A stretch of 64,000 bases of DNA from the NCBI RefSeq assembly GCF_014268785.2, contig NZ_JABWRD020000002.1, forward strand, positions 336,001 through 400,000. The letters are read 5' to 3'. How positions within the stretch are numbered: position 1 is the stretch's first letter; every line of letters starts with the position of its first letter. Origin of the DNA: Pseudomonas shirazensis. GTDB taxonomy: Bacteria; Pseudomonadota; Gammaproteobacteria; Pseudomonadales; Pseudomonadaceae. Made by a program: the position numbers and the translations under genes. Below, one piece after another: positions 26,336-36,800 of the stretch. The notes beneath the pieces were generated by a model that did not search any database, was not told where the DNA came from, and worked only from the letters and a program-made list of their open reading frames with translations.

Positions 26336-28630
26336 ATGCGCCACGTGCCGTCTGCTGTAAGTTCACCACGCCTGCTCGCCTCAGCCATTGGCGTTGCCAT
26401 CAGTGCTTCGTCTGCCTATGCCGCAGAGCCCGCAGCCATCACGCTCGACGCGACCAGCGTCAACGGCAAGGCAGAACAGGCCGCAACCGAGTACAAGGTC
26501 GACAAAGCCTCGTCGCCCAAGTACACCGCGCCGCTGGTGGACACCCCGCGCTCGGTAACCGTGATCCCGCAGCAGGTGATCAAGGAAACCAACGCGCTGA
26601 GCTTGCAAGACGCCCTGCGCACCGTCCCAGGGATTACCTTCGGTGCCGGCGAAGGCGGCAACCCCCAAGGCGACCGGCCGTTCATCCGCGGCTTCGATGC
26701 CCAGGGTGATACCTACCTGGACGGCGTGCGCGACACTGGCGCGCAAACCCGGGAAATCTTCGCTGTTGAATCGGTGGAAGTGGCCAAAGGGCCGAACTCG
26801 GCTGTTGGCGGGCGTGGCGCCGCCGGCGGCACCATCAACCTGGTGAGCAAGCGCGCGCACCTGGGCAACTCGCTGGACGGTGCCTGGACCTGGGGCAGTG
26901 ACCAGACCCAGCGCTACACCCTGGATGGCAACTACCAATTCAGCGACAGTGTCGCCGGGCGGCTCAACCTGATGACTCACGAGAGCAACGTCGCCGGACG
27001 CGACAAGGTCAATTACGACCGCTGGGGGATTGCCCCGTCGCTGGCGTTTGGCCTGGGCACGCCAACCCGGGTCAACCTTGACTACTACCACCTGGAAAGC
27101 GACGACCTGCCGGACTCGGGGATCCCCTATTCGATCCCGACCGCGGGCAGCAGCGCGCGCACCTCGGCCCACCCGAGCAAACCGGATGACGGTGGCGACA
27201 GCGACAACTTCTACGGCCTGACCGGGCGTGATTTTCGCAAGAGCCGGGTCGACATCGCCACCTTCGCGATCGAGCATGACCTGACCGACGCGCTGACCAT
27301 CAAGAACACCCTGCGTCATGGCAACAGCATGCAGGACTACATCCTCACGCAGCCCGACGACAGCAAGGGCAACGTCAACAACGGCAGCGTCTGGCGCCGC
27401 GCCAACACCCGAGTTGGCAACACCGCTACCACAACCAACCAAACCGATCTGTTTGGCGAGTTTTACCTGGGCGGCATGAAGAACAGCTTCTCCACCGGCA
27501 TTGAGCTGAGCCGGGAAGAAAGCCAGCGTTCATCTTACGACGTCAATACCAACACCGGCGGCGCAACAGCATCTACCTGCACCCCGGGCCTGATCGGCCC
27601 TAACAGCGGCTACAACTGCACCTCACTGAGCAATCCCAACCCGGACGATCCGTGGAACGGCGCCATCGCGCGCAACTATGCTGGCACTGACACCAAGAGC
27701 AACACCCGCGCGCTGTATGTGTTCGACACGCTTGAGCTGACGCCAGAGTGGCTGCTCAACATGGGCCTGCGCTATGACCACTTCGACACCCAGTACCGCG
27801 GCTATACCGCCTCTGGCGCTACCGCCGTCAACAGCAAGGGAGTTGCATCCAAGGGCAGTGACACCAGCGAGTTCATCACTGGCCAACTGGGCCTGGTGTG
27901 GAAGCCCGCCGAGAACGGCAGCATCTACGTTTCCTACGCCACCTCGGCAACCCCACCCGGCGCGCAGTTGGGCGAAGGCTCCGAAGGCAACCCGCTGGGC
28001 AACACCACCGACCGCGCCGGCAACCTGTTGGCCAGCGACATGGAGCCGGAAGAAACCACCAACTACGAACTCGGTACCAAGTGGGATCTGCTCGACGAGC
28101 GCCTGTCGCTGACCGCCGCTGTATTCCGCACCGAGAAGGAAAACGCCCGCGTTCAGGTCAACACCACCACCTACGAAAACATCGGCGAGACCCGCGTGCA
28201 GGGCGTCGAACTATCGGCCAGTGGCAAGCTCACCGACAAATGGCAGGTGTTCGCCGGTTACACCTACATGCAGGCCCGCCAGATCGACGGCGGTGCGCTG
28301 GGTGCGGTCAACGACGGCAATCAATTGCCGAACACGCCGAACAACAGTGCCAGCCTGTGGACCACCTATGCCCTTACGCCAAAGCTGACGGTGGGTGGCG
28401 GCGCCTTCTACATGGATGAGGTATACGGCAACATCGCCAACACCACCATGGTCGACAGTTATGTGCGCTATGACGCGATGGCTGCGTACAAGCTGAGCAA
28501 GAACGTCGATCTGCAGTTGAACGTACAAAACCTCACCAACGAGGTGTACTACGACAAGGCGTTTTCTACTCACTTCGCCAACCAGGCAGCCGGACGCACA
28601 GCGTTGCTGACCACCAGCTTCCATTTCTGA
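26336..28630 (+). CDS. piuA: TonB-dependent siderophore receptor (PiuA/Fiu type)
   Basis: 764-residue outer-membrane receptor. The signal peptide (cleavage after AYA at about residue 32) is followed by an ITLDATSV stretch that can act as the TonB box, and then the plug domain: TPRSVTVIPQQVIKETN, QDALRTVPGITFGAGEGGNPQGDRPFIRGFD and SVEVAKGPNSAVGGRGAAGGTINLVSK. A 22-strand barrel follows, ending in the aromatic C-terminal strand TALLTTSFHF. Known relatives take up catecholate and catecholate-mimic iron complexes, and this class is also a port for siderophore-like antibiotics. A terminator follows. Confidence 0.9.
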   Translation: MRHVPSAVSSPRLLASAIGVAISASSAYAAEPAAITLDATSVNGKAEQAATEYKVDKASSPKYTAPLVDTPRSVTVIPQQVIKETNALSLQDALRTVPGITFGAGEGGNPQGDRPFIRGFDAQGDTYLDGVRDTGAQTREIFAVESVEVAKGPNSAVGGRGAAGGTINLVSKRAHLGNSLDGAWTWGSDQTQRYTLDGNYQFSDSVAGRLNLMTHESNVAGRDKVNYDRWGIAPSLAFGLGTPTRVNLDYYHLESDDLPDSGIPYSIPTAGSSARTSAHPSKPDDGGDSDNFYGLTGRDFRKSRVDIATFAIEHDLTDALTIKNTLRHGNSMQDYILTQPDDSKGNVNNGSVWRRANTRVGNTATTTNQTDLFGEFYLGGMKNSFSTGIELSREESQRSSYDVNTNTGGATASTCTPGLIGPNSGYNCTSLSNPNPDDPWNGAIARNYAGTDTKSNTRALYVFDTLELTPEWLLNMGLRYDHFDTQYRGYTASGATAVNSKGVASKGSDTSEFITGQLGLVWKPAENGSIYVSYATSATPPGAQLGEGSEGNPLGNTTDRAGNLLASDMEPEETTNYELGTKWDLLDERLSLTAAVFRTEKENARVQVNTTTYENIGETRVQGVELSASGKLTDKWQVFAGYTYMQARQIDGGALGAVNDGNQLPNTPNNSASLWTTYALTPKLTVGGGAFYMDEVYGNIANTTMVDSYVRYDAMAAYKLSKNVDLQLNVQNLTNEVYYDKAFSTHFANQAAGRTALLTTSFHF

Positions 28631-28643
28631 CGCAGCAATCGCC

Positions 28644-28676
28644 AAGCCCCGCTCACGCCAGTGAGCGGGGCTTTCG
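28644..28676 (+). terminator. Rho-independent terminator after piuA
   Basis: A 13-bp perfect stem (28644-28656 with 28661-28673) with loop GCCA, followed by TCGCG. It starts 13 bases after the stop at 28630 and separates the receptor from the next gene. Confidence 0.8.
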
Positions 28677-28733
28677 CGTAGCAAGGCATAATGCCCGCCG
28701 GTTGAGTTTGCGCGGCAAGACAAGGTGATCGAC

Positions 28734-31289
28734 GTGCTGAAAAAGTCGCTGTTTCAATTGCACTGGTTGTTTGGCATCACGGCCGGGCTGGTCTTGGCAT
28801 TGATGGGTACCACCGGGGCGATCTGGTCGTTTCAGGAAGAACTGCTGCGCCTGTTCAATGCCGATGTGCTCAAGGTGCAGGTGCGCGCCGAAGGCGTGCT
28901 GCCACCGGCAGAGCTGGTGCGGCGGGTCGAAGCGGCGCACGGCGACAAGGTCGCGATGCTGCGGGTCGACACCCGCGAGGGCAATGCCGCACGGATCTTC
29001 TTCACCGCACCACCCGGTCAGCGCCGCGGTGAGATGCGCTATGCCGACCCTTACACCGGCGAGATCAAGGGCGAGGTCGCCGGCCAAGGCTTCTTCGACC
29101 TGATGCTCAGCCTGCACCGGTTTCTCGCCATGGGCGAAAGCGGCCGGCAGATCACCGGTGCCTGCACCCTGATGCTGATCTTCTTCTGCCTGTCAGGCCT
29201 GTATCTACGCTGGCCCCGCAAAGCGCTGAACTGGCGCACCTGGCTGACCCTGGACTGGGCGAAGAAGGGCCGTGCGTTCAATTGGGACCTGCACGCCGTG
29301 TTCGGCACCTGGTGCCTGCTGTTCTATCTGCTGTTTGCCTTGACCGGTCTGTCATGGTCGTACGAATGGTACAGCCGAGGGCTGAACAAGCTGCTCGGCG
29401 ACGCCCCGGCTGCGGGCCAGCAGCACAAGCGTGGCGAAGGCGGTGGCCGCCGTAACCCGCAGTCGGTCAACCAAAAGGCCCCGCCGCTGCGGGTCGACTA
29501 CGACGCCATCTGGAGCAACCTGCAGGCTGCGGCCGGGCCCGGCCTGGCTGGCTACAACCTGCGCCTGCCGCCGGTTGGCGGGCAGCCGGCGACGCTGTTC
29601 TATCTGCTGGACGATGCCGATCACGAACGCGCCTTTGACACCGTCACCCTCGACCCGGCTACCGGCACGTTCACGCGCATCGAGCGTTATGCAGACAAGT
29701 CGCTCAGTGCTCAGCTGCTGCAAAGCATCTATGCCCTGCACGTGGGTAGCTATTTCGGCTTGCCCGGGCGGATCATCGTTACCATCGCCAGCCTGTGCAT
29801 GCCGCTGTTCTTCATCACCGGCTGGCTGCTGTACCTCGACCGCCGGCGCAAGAAACGCCAGATCCGCGCGGCCCGTGGCAGTGTCGACAGCACCACGTCG
29901 GCAGGTGACAGCTGGTTGATTGGTTTTGCCAGCCAGAGCGGCCTTGCCGAGCAATTGGCCTGGCAGAGCGCCGGCCAGCTCCAGGCGGCAGGCCTGTCGG
30001 TGCAAGTACGCACCTTGGCCGAGCTGGGTGAAGATGACCTGCGCCAGGCACGCCGGGCGCTGTTTGTAGTCAGCACCTTTGGCGACGGCGAGGCACCCGA
30101 CAGCGCCCGTGGTTTCGAGCGCAAGATACTCGGCCAGGCATGGCCGCTGGAGCATCTGGACTATGCCCTGCTCGCCTTGGGTGACCGCCAGTATCAGCAT
30201 TTCTGTGGCTTTGCCCGGCGCTTGCAGGCATGGCTTGCCGAGCGCGGCGCCAGCACTGCATTCAGCCCGATCGAAGTTGACAACGCCGACCCAGCCGCGC
30301 TCCAGCACTGGCAGCAGCAACTCGCGCAGTTGACCGGCGCCAGCGTCGTCAGCGCCTGGCAACCGGCCGCTTTCAGCAACTGGACCCTGACCGCGCGTAC
30401 GCTGCTCAACCCCGGCAGCCAAGGCCAGCCGGTGTACCTGCTTGACCTGCAATCCGAACAGGCTGTGCGCTGGGACGCGGGTGATCTGGTGGAGGTACTG
30501 CCGCGCAACGCCCCCGCCCAGGTTCAAGCGTTTATCCAAGGCCTGGGCCTGAGTCTGGATACCCCAGTGCAACTTGAAGGTTCGCGCGAAACCCTGGGAC
30601 AGGCACTGGGCAGTCGGCAACTGCCGGTCAGCCGTGAGCATCTGGTCGGCCTGCACGCGCAGGCGGTTATCGATGCGCTGGTGCCGATCGGCACGCGTGA
30701 ATACTCGATCGCATCGATTGCCAGCGATGGCGTGCTGCAGCTGATCGTCCGCCAGCATCGGCACACTGACGGCAGCCTTGGCCTGGGCTCAGGCTGGCTT
30801 ACTGAGGTGCTGCCTCTGCAAGGCTCGCCGAGCCTGCGCCTGCGCCGCAACAGCAGCTTCCACCTGCCAGTGGCCCCAGCACCGATGCTGCTGATCGGCA
30901 ACGGCACCGGGCTGGCCGGGCTGCGCAGCTTGCTCAAGGCACGCATCAGCGAAGGTGAACAGCGCAACTGGCTACTGTTCGGTGAGCGCAATCGCGCCAG
31001 CGATCTGCTCTGCGCCGATGAACTGCAAGGCTGGCTGGCGCGCGGTGAGCTGCGCAAGCTGGACCTGGCGTTCTCGCGTGATCAGGCTGAAAAAGTCTAT
31101 GTCCAGGACTTGCTGCTGGCGCAGGCCGACGAGGTGCGCCGCTGGGTCGCCGACGGCGCCTGCATCTATGTTTGCGGCAGCCTGCAGGGCATGGCCGCGG
31201 CAGCCGACGCGGCGCTCAGGGGCATCCTCGGCGAGGCCATGCTGCAACAGCTGGTCGAAGACGGTCGCTACCGACGCGACGTGTACTGA
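28734..31289 (+). CDS. piuB: PiuB-like PepSY membrane protein fused to a flavodoxin-reductase
   Basis: 851 residues. The N-terminal half is a PepSY-TM module with four membrane segments: [19 protein letters not shown], a periplasmic PepSY stretch with [17 protein letters not shown], then [41 protein letters not shown] and [30 protein letters not shown]. The C-terminal half resembles sulfite-reductase/P450-reductase flavoproteins: a flavodoxin domain ([47 protein letters not shown]) and a FAD/NAD(P)H domain ([58 protein letters not shown]). It likely reduces ferric siderophores at the inner membrane. I chose GTG 28734 (AAGG upstream) over GTG 28725. Confidence 0.85.
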   Translation: MLKKSLFQLHWLFGITAGLVLALMGTTGAIWSFQEELLRLFNADVLKVQVRAEGVLPPAELVRRVEAAHGDKVAMLRVDTREGNAARIFFTAPPGQRRGEMRYADPYTGEIKGEVAGQGFFDLMLSLHRFLAMGESGRQITGACTLMLIFFCLSGLYLRWPRKALNWRTWLTLDWAKKGRAFNWDLHAVFGTWCLLFYLLFALTGLSWSYEWYSRGLNKLLGDAPAAGQQHKRGEGGGRRNPQSVNQKAPPLRVDYDAIWSNLQAAAGPGLAGYNLRLPPVGGQPATLFYLLDDADHERAFDTVTLDPATGTFTRIERYADKSLSAQLLQSIYALHVGSYFGLPGRIIVTIASLCMPLFFITGWLLYLDRRRKKRQIRAARGSVDSTTSAGDSWLIGFASQSGLAEQLAWQSAGQLQAAGLSVQVRTLAELGEDDLRQARRALFVVSTFGDGEAPDSARGFERKILGQAWPLEHLDYALLALGDRQYQHFCGFARRLQAWLAERGASTAFSPIEVDNADPAALQHWQQQLAQLTGASVVSAWQPAAFSNWTLTARTLLNPGSQGQPVYLLDLQSEQAVRWDAGDLVEVLPRNAPAQVQAFIQGLGLSLDTPVQLEGSRETLGQALGSRQLPVSREHLVGLHAQAVIDALVPIGTREYSIASIASDGVLQLIVRQHRHTDGSLGLGSGWLTEVLPLQGSPSLRLRRNSSFHLPVAPAPMLLIGNGTGLAGLRSLLKARISEGEQRNWLLFGERNRASDLLCADELQGWLARGELRKLDLAFSRDQAEKVYVQDLLLAQADEVRRWVADGACIYVCGSLQGMAAAADAALRGILGEAMLQQLVEDGRYRRDVY

Positions 31290-31300
31290 GTCGGTCGAAC

Positions 31301-31323
31301 GGCCGGGGCGCTATGCCCCGGCC
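31301..31323. terminator. Hairpin between convergent piuB and yafV
   Basis: A 9-bp perfect GC stem (31301-31309 with 31315-31323, loop GCTAT) lies between two convergent stops. No T-run follows on either side, so termination may depend on Rho. Confidence 0.55.
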
Positions 31324-31331
31324 GGCAACGC

Positions 31332-32123
31332 TCAATGCAGGTCGAAGGTATCGGCATCCAGGTTGGCCGGGAAACGGCTGCGGTACGCCGCCAGTTCCGC
31401 CGCGCGCAGCTCGGCGGTGAATACGCCATCCGCTTCGCCGGCACTGAGCAGGCTCTCGCCCTGGAAATCCAGCACCTGGCTGTCGCCTGAGTAGGCAAAG
31501 CCTTTGCCGTCGGTGCCGACCCGGTTGACCGCCGCAACGAAGCACAGGTTCTCGATCGCCCGCGCCGGCAACAGCCGGTTCCAGTGCAGCCGCCGCGCTG
31601 CCGGCCAGTTGGCGGTGTACAGCAGCAGGTCAGTGTCATGGGCATCGCGGCTCCATACCGGGAAGCGCAGGTCGTAGCAGATCAATGGGCGGATCCGCCA
31701 ACCCTTCAGCTCGAACTGCACCTGGCGCTCGCCAGGGGTGTAGTGCTTGTGCTCGCCGGCCATACGGAACAGGTGGCGCTTGTCGTAGTGCAGGATTTCA
31801 CCGTCCGGGCGCGCCCACAGCAGCCGGTTACGGTGGCTGCCGTCAGCAGCCTGGATGATCACGCTGCCGGTGATCACTGCGTTGAGCTTCTTCGCCTGGG
31901 CCTTGAGCCACTTGGCGGTCGGGCCGTTCTCGGGCTCGGCGAGGCGCTCGGACTCCATCGAAAAACCGGTGGTGAACATCTCTGGCAAAATCACCAGGTC
32001 AGGGCTGCCAACTTGCTTGAGCAACTCTTCGAAATGAGCGTAGTTGGCCTCGCGGTCATGCCAGGCCAGCGTGGTCTGCACCATGGCAATTTTCAGGTTG
32101 GGCAGTGCGGTCAGATCGCGCAT
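31332..32123 (-). CDS. yafV: Omega-amidase YafV (nitrilase superfamily)
   Basis: 263 residues with the nitrilase catalytic triad: E48 in LPEMFTTGF, K115 in HYDKRHLF, C149 in ICYDLRFPVWSRD. In the YafV/Nit2 branch this hydrolyses alpha-ketoglutaramate and alpha-ketosuccinamate, the products of glutamine or asparagine transamination. Its ATG overlaps the end of the aminotransferase gene by 13 bases, and the pairing fits: the transaminase makes the omega-amide keto acid and this enzyme removes it. Confidence 0.88.
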   Translation of the reverse strand: MRDLTALPNLKIAMVQTTLAWHDREANYAHFEELLKQVGSPDLVILPEMFTTGFSMESERLAEPENGPTAKWLKAQAKKLNAVITGSVIIQAADGSHRNRLLWARPDGEILHYDKRHLFRMAGEHKHYTPGERQVQFELKGWRIRPLICYDLRFPVWSRDAHDTDLLLYTANWPAARRLHWNRLLPARAIENLCFVAAVNRVGTDGKGFAYSGDSQVLDFQGESLLSAGEADGVFTAELRAAELAAYRSRFPANLDADTFDLH

Positions 32124-33259
32124 AGTTTCTCCGCTGCCTGCTGCAGCGTCTCCTCTCGTTTAGCAAAGCACAGGCGGATCAAGCGTTGCTGCGGGACTGG
32201 CGTCTGGTAGAACACCGACACCGGAATACTCGCCACGCCATGCTCGCGGGTCAGCCACAGGGCCATGTCGAGATCGTTCAGATCAGGGCGGATGGCGCTG
32301 TAGTCGACCAACTGGAAGTAGGTGCCTGGGGTACGCTTGAAGCTGAAGCGTGAGCCTTGCAACAGATCGCAGAACAGATCGCGCTTGGCCTGATAGAAGC
32401 CCGGCAATTGCTCGATGTGCTCAGGGTGTTCGGCCATGAAGTCTGCCAGCGCGCACTGCAACGGCGTCACTGCGCAGAAGTTGACGTACTGGTGTACCTT
32501 GCGCAGCTCGGCGCTCAATTGTGGCGGCGCGATCACGTAGCCGGTCTTCCAACCAGTGACGTGGTAGGTCTTACCGAACGAGCTGATGACGAAGGCGCGC
32601 TGATAGAGCTGTTCATGAGCCAGCACGCTGGCATGCGCCACGCCGTCGTATATCAGGTGTTCGTACACTTCATCGCTGACCAGGTAGATATCGCGGTCGG
32701 CAATCAATGCCGCCAGCTGGTCGAGATCGGCACGGCTGATCAATGCTCCGCTGGGGTTGTGCGGCGAATTGAGCACGACCATGCGCGTGCGCGGCGTGAG
32801 GGCATCGCTGAAGCGTTGCCAGTCGATGGCAAAATCGTCGTTGCTCAGCGGCACATGCACGCAGCGCCCGCCGGCCAACTCTACCGAAGGCTCGTAGCTG
32901 TCGTAGCACGGGTCGAAAACGATTACCTCGTCGCCCGGATTGATCACTGCCTGGATCGCGCAGAAGATCGCCTCGGTGGCGCCTGGGGTGATGGTGATTT
33001 CCTGCTCGACATCCACGCTAACGCCATACAGCCGAGCCACCTTCGCAGCCACTTGCTGGCGCAGGGCCGGCAGACCGGTCATGGGCGCGTATTGATTGTG
33101 CCCGGCGGCCACGTGCCGGCCTACGGCATCCAACAGCGCCCGCGGGCCGTTGAAGTCAGGGAAGCCTTGGGACAGGTTGAGCGCGCCGGTTTGCACGGCC
33201 AGCTGCGACATGGTGGTAAAGATGGTCGTGCCGACGTTCGGCAGTTTGCTGCGGATCAT
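32111..33259 (-). CDS. PLP-dependent aminotransferase (methionine/glutamine type, YbdL-like)
   Basis: 382 residues, fold type I class I/II. PLP lysine K230 in SSFGKTYHVTGWKTGY, with the usual TPGATEAIFCAIQAVINPGDEVIVFDPCYDSY and NSPHNPSG motifs. Together with YafV it looks like a methionine-salvage-type transaminase that uses glutamine as amino donor (YbdL/MtnE-like). I chose ATG 33259 (MIRSKLPNVGTT), with AGAGGG upstream; the longer frame from 33355 has no family match at its N-terminus. Confidence 0.87.
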   Translation of the reverse strand: MIRSKLPNVGTTIFTTMSQLAVQTGALNLSQGFPDFNGPRALLDAVGRHVAAGHNQYAPMTGLPALRQQVAAKVARLYGVSVDVEQEITITPGATEAIFCAIQAVINPGDEVIVFDPCYDSYEPSVELAGGRCVHVPLSNDDFAIDWQRFSDALTPRTRMVVLNSPHNPSGALISRADLDQLAALIADRDIYLVSDEVYEHLIYDGVAHASVLAHEQLYQRAFVISSFGKTYHVTGWKTGYVIAPPQLSAELRKVHQYVNFCAVTPLQCALADFMAEHPEHIEQLPGFYQAKRDLFCDLLQGSRFSFKRTPGTYFQLVDYSAIRPDLNDLDMALWLTREHGVASIPVSVFYQTPVPQQRLIRLCFAKREETLQQAAEKLCAI

Positions 33260-33357
33260 GAAGCCCTCTTTCCTGGGGGTATCCGGCACGGACTGGAGTC
33301 CGAGCATAGCGGATTGAGCAATCAGGAAAAAGGTTGAAACAATGCACTGATGCAACA

Positions 33358-33376
33358 GGGGCCGCGCAGCAGCCCC
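33358..33376 (-). terminator. Hairpin downstream of der
   Basis: An 8-bp stem with one G-T wobble (33358-33365 with 33369-33376, loop GCA) lies 21 bases past the der stop in the direction of transcription. There is no long T-run, so it is only a probable terminator. Confidence 0.5.
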
Positions 33377-33396
33377 GGTGCAGGGTCAGGCCAGAA

Positions 33397-34860
33397 TCAG
33401 CGCTTGTCTTTGCGCTTCTTCTCGGCCTTCTTGTGGTGAGACATCAAGCGTCGCTTCTTGTTGACCTGGCGGTCGGTGAGGGTGTTCTTGTTACCCTCGT
33501 ACGGGTTCTCGCCGCCTTTGTACTCGATGCGGATCGGCGTACCGACCAGCTTGAGCACGCGACGGTAAGTGTTCTCCAGGTAGCGCGAGTACGAGCGTGG
33601 AATCTTCTCGGTCTGGTTACCGTGGATCACGATGATTGGCGGGTTGGCGCCACCCAGGTGAGCGTAACGCAGCTTGATCCGGCGGCCATTGACCAGCGGC
33701 GGCTGGTGGTCGCCGATAGCGTCTTCCAGAATCTGCGTCAGGCGGCTGGTCGGCCAGCGGGTGACCGCCGACTTGAACGCGGCCTGCACCGACTTGTACA
33801 GGTTGCCCACGCCGGTGCCGTGCAGCGCCGAGATGAAGTGAATGTCGGCGAAGTCGACGAAGAACAACCGGCGCTCGAGCTCGGTCTTGACGTAGTCGCG
33901 CTCGCCCGGCTGCATGCCGTCCCACTTGTTCAGGGCGATGACGATGGCGCGGCCGGCCTCAAGGGCAAAGCCGAGCAGGTTGAGGTCGTGGTCGACCACA
34001 CCTTCGCGGGCGTCCATGACAAAGATCACCACGTTGGCGTCTTTGATCGCCTGCAGGGTTTTCACCACCGAGAACTTTTCGACTTCCTCGTGGATCTTGC
34101 CGCGCTTGCGCACCCCGGCGGTGTCGATGAAGGTGTACTTGTCACCATCACGCTCGAACGGGATGTAGATACTGTCGCGAGTGGTGCCTGGCTCGTCATA
34201 GACCACCACGCGCTCTTCACCGAGCATGCGGTTGACCAGTGTCGACTTGCCCACGTTGGGGCGGCCGATGATGGCGATCTTGATGCCGTCTTTTTCGCTC
34301 GGGCCTGGAATCCGAACGGCCTCTTCGCCTTCGGCAACTTCCTGGTCGAGCGCGTCTTCTTCCTGATCGCGCGGGATGTGCCCGAGCAGCTCTTCCATCA
34401 GCGCGTTGATACCGCGGCCCTGGGAGCCGGCGACCGGAATCGCGTTGCCCATGCCCAGCGGCGAGAACTCCGCACGTGCCAGGTCAGGATCGATGTGGTC
34501 GATCTTGTTGGCGACCAGCACCGCAGACTTGTTCCGCTTGCGCAGGTGGTCAGCGATCATCTGGTCAGCAGCGGTCATGCCGGCGCGGGCATCCACCAGG
34601 AACAGCACGTAGTCGGCCTCTTCGATGGCCATCAGCGACTGCTCGGCCATCTTCTCGTCCATGCCCACTTCGTCACCGGTGATACCGCCGGTGTCGATCA
34701 GGATGTACGAACGGCCCTGCCACATGGCATCGCCGTACTGGCGGTCACGGGTCAGGCCCGAGAGGTCGCCGACAATGGCGTCGCGGGTTTTGGTCAAGCG
34801 GTTGAACATGGTGGACTTGCCGACGTTCGGCCGCCCCACCAGGGCGATTACGGGAACCAT
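33397..34860 (-). CDS. der: Ribosome biogenesis GTPase Der (EngA)
   Basis: 487 residues with two Ras-like GTPase domains in tandem, the mark of Der. The first has [11 protein letters not shown] at residues 8-18, DTGGI and NKIDH; the second has [20 protein letters not shown] and NKWD. A KH-like domain and a basic tail with [11 protein letters not shown] follow. It acts in 50S subunit assembly. Start ATG 34860 gives the usual [11 protein letters not shown]. It has an upstream terminator-like hairpin, so it may be transcribed partly on its own although it follows bamB. Confidence 0.96.
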   Translation of the reverse strand: MVPVIALVGRPNVGKSTMFNRLTKTRDAIVGDLSGLTRDRQYGDAMWQGRSYILIDTGGITGDEVGMDEKMAEQSLMAIEEADYVLFLVDARAGMTAADQMIADHLRKRNKSAVLVANKIDHIDPDLARAEFSPLGMGNAIPVAGSQGRGINALMEELLGHIPRDQEEDALDQEVAEGEEAVRIPGPSEKDGIKIAIIGRPNVGKSTLVNRMLGEERVVVYDEPGTTRDSIYIPFERDGDKYTFIDTAGVRKRGKIHEEVEKFSVVKTLQAIKDANVVIFVMDAREGVVDHDLNLLGFALEAGRAIVIALNKWDGMQPGERDYVKTELERRLFFVDFADIHFISALHGTGVGNLYKSVQAAFKSAVTRWPTSRLTQILEDAIGDHQPPLVNGRRIKLRYAHLGGANPPIIVIHGNQTEKIPRSYSRYLENTYRRVLKLVGTPIRIEYKGGENPYEGNKNTLTDRQVNKKRRLMSHHKKAEKKRKDKR

Positions 34861-34886
34861 ACGGCTCTCCACTCTTGAATTCTTGA

Positions 34887-34916
34887 AAATGCAAAGGCCG
34901 CTGCAGAGCAGCGGCC
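34887..34916 (-). terminator. Terminator-like hairpin between bamB and der
   Basis: On the minus strand GGCCGCTGC TCT GCAGCGGCC (34896-34916) is followed by TTTGCATTTT. It lies between bamB (ends 34976) and der (starts 34860), so it likely attenuates read-through and makes der partly independent of the hisS-bamB transcript. Confidence 0.65.
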
Positions 34917-34975
34917 GGAGTTCGCGCGGCGCATCATGCGCCGCTGCTCGAAGCCTCACGGCTTCAAGCTTAGCC

Positions 34976-36118
34976 TCAGCGGATGGTCAATGCCTCGAGC
35001 TTGCCGCTGTTGCCGAAGACATAAATGGTGTCGCCGACCACCAAGGGGCGGGCGCGCAGGCCATCACTGTCAATACGCTCACGGCCAACGAAGCGACCAT
35101 CGACCTGGCTCAGCAGGTGCAGGTAGCCTTCGAAGTCACCGACTGCGACGTAGCTGGAGAACACTTCAGGGGCGCTCAGCTGACGGCGCGCCATGGAATC
35201 GTTGCTCCACAGTGCGCTCGACGAACGCTCATCGACGCCTTCAACGGTGCCGGAAGCTTCGCTGACGTAGACGTTGCCAAAGCCCTGGGCGACACCGACG
35301 TAGCTGGACGCATCACGCTGCCACAGCACGCGGCCGCTTTCCAGGTCCAGACCGGCAACCCGGCCCTGATAGGTACCGACGTACAGGGTACCACCAGACA
35401 GCAGCAAACCGCCGTCGATATCGACGACGCGTTCGAGTTCGGAGCGACCTTTCGGGATCGCGACGCGGCTTTCCCAGACCGGGACGCCGTTCTGGATGTC
35501 GACAGCAACAACCTTGCCGGTCGACAGGCCGGCAACGGCCATGCGGTTGGTCACGATCGGTGCGCCAGTGCCACGCAGAGTCAGTACCGCTGGAGTGCTT
35601 TCGTAGATCCAGCGACGGTCGCCGGTCGCGGCGTCCAGACCAATCAGACGATCGTCCTGAGTCTGCACCACCACCACGTCACCGTTGTTGGCCGGCGGCG
35701 CCAGCACTTCGCTGGTCACGCGGGAGCGCCAGCGCTCCTCACCGGTGCTGCTGTCCAGGGCGATCACTTCACCCTTGAGGGTGCCGAGCATGACCAGGCC
35801 ATAGCCGACGCCGACTGCGCCGGAGACCGGCAGGTCGAGGTCCTGTTTCCAGACGATGTCGCCGGTGTTGCGATCGAGCGCGAAGACTTCGCCGTTGACG
35901 TCGGAAGCGTAGATGCGGTCGTTTTCGATGGCCGGCACCAGGGTGTTGTAGGTCTCACCCTGACCGTCACCGATCGAACGGCTCCACTGCTTTTTCAGCA
36001 CGACTTCTTCGGTGAACTTGGTCAGCTCGGCCGGAGGCAGTTCCTTCTTGCTGTTGCTGCTGCAACCCACGACCAGTACGGCCAGGCTCAGCACTGCTGC
36101 TTGTTTCCAACCGATCAC
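34976..36118 (-). CDS. bamB: BamB, beta-propeller lipoprotein of the BAM complex
   Basis: 380 residues. GTG 36118 gives a lipoprotein signal with lipobox VVGC (cysteine 19) and a clean eight-bladed PQQ-type propeller: [75 protein letters not shown] and [19 protein letters not shown] are the repeat copies. It helps BamA fold outer-membrane beta-barrels. The GTG sits just past the TGA of yfgM, with AAAGGGG upstream; the longer frame to 36145 has no export signal at its start. Confidence 0.92.
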   Translation of the reverse strand: MIGWKQAAVLSLAVLVVGCSSNSKKELPPAELTKFTEEVVLKKQWSRSIGDGQGETYNTLVPAIENDRIYASDVNGEVFALDRNTGDIVWKQDLDLPVSGAVGVGYGLVMLGTLKGEVIALDSSTGEERWRSRVTSEVLAPPANNGDVVVVQTQDDRLIGLDAATGDRRWIYESTPAVLTLRGTGAPIVTNRMAVAGLSTGKVVAVDIQNGVPVWESRVAIPKGRSELERVVDIDGGLLLSGGTLYVGTYQGRVAGLDLESGRVLWQRDASSYVGVAQGFGNVYVSEASGTVEGVDERSSSALWSNDSMARRQLSAPEVFSSYVAVGDFEGYLHLLSQVDGRFVGRERIDSDGLRARPLVVGDTIYVFGNSGKLEALTIR

Positions 36119-36119
36119 G

Positions 36120-36761
36120 TCAAGCGTCCCCTTTGGCCAGGTCATCCAGCTTCAGTTGCAGGCCACCGACCGCTGCTTCATCAGACAACGCGGCCTTGGC
36201 TTTTTCGTATGCGCTATGGGCATCGCCAGCGCGGCCCAACTGTACCAGCAGATCGCCCTTGAGCTCTTCGCGGCTGGCCTGGAACGCCTTGTCAGCGTCG
36301 CCATTGAGCAGCTTCAGTGCTTCGTCAGCCTTGTCCTGAGCAGCCAACACACGGGCCAGACGCTGGCGTGCGATCTCGCCCAGGGTGGCATCGGCAGGTT
36401 TTGCCAGCACGCTGTTGAGTTCGCTGGCTGCGTCGTCCAGCTTGCCGCTGTCAACCGCGACCTTGGCCACGAACAGGCTGCCGTACTGGGCGTAGGCGGT
36501 GCCGCCAAACTCGCTCTTGAGCTTGCCAGCCAACTCGGCAACCTTGCTTGCATCAGGCTCGCCGGTCGGCGTCAGGGCCGTTTCCAGCAGGTTCTGGTAC
36601 AGCACCGAAGCGCCTTGTGACTGATTGCTCTGGTACTTGTGCCAGGTCTGCCAGCCAGCTACCAAAGCAGCAGCCAACAGGGCGCCGGTCAGCAGCGGCT
36701 TGCCGTTGCGATCCCACCAGTCCTTGGCCGCGCTCAGGCCATCATCATCGGTACTCGACAC
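36120..36761 (-). CDS. yfgM: YfgM-like TPR membrane protein
   Basis: 213 residues. A single membrane helix (PLLTGALLAAALVAGWQTW) near the N-terminus anchors a periplasmic TPR-type domain (YGSLFVAKVAVDSGKLDDAASELNSVL, RLARVLAAQDKADEALKLLNGDADKAF). In E. coli YfgM interacts with the SecYEG translocon and PpiD. GTG 36761 has AGGAG seven bases upstream; I prefer it to the ATG 36782. It is one base from bamB and 40 bases from hisS. Confidence 0.88.
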   Translation of the reverse strand: MSSTDDDGLSAAKDWWDRNGKPLLTGALLAAALVAGWQTWHKYQSNQSQGASVLYQNLLETALTPTGEPDASKVAELAGKLKSEFGGTAYAQYGSLFVAKVAVDSGKLDDAASELNSVLAKPADATLGEIARQRLARVLAAQDKADEALKLLNGDADKAFQASREELKGDLLVQLGRAGDAHSAYEKAKAALSDEAAVGGLQLKLDDLAKGDA

Positions 36762-36800
36762 CCCAATACTCCTATTCAGCAAATTCGGCTGTTGACTGCT

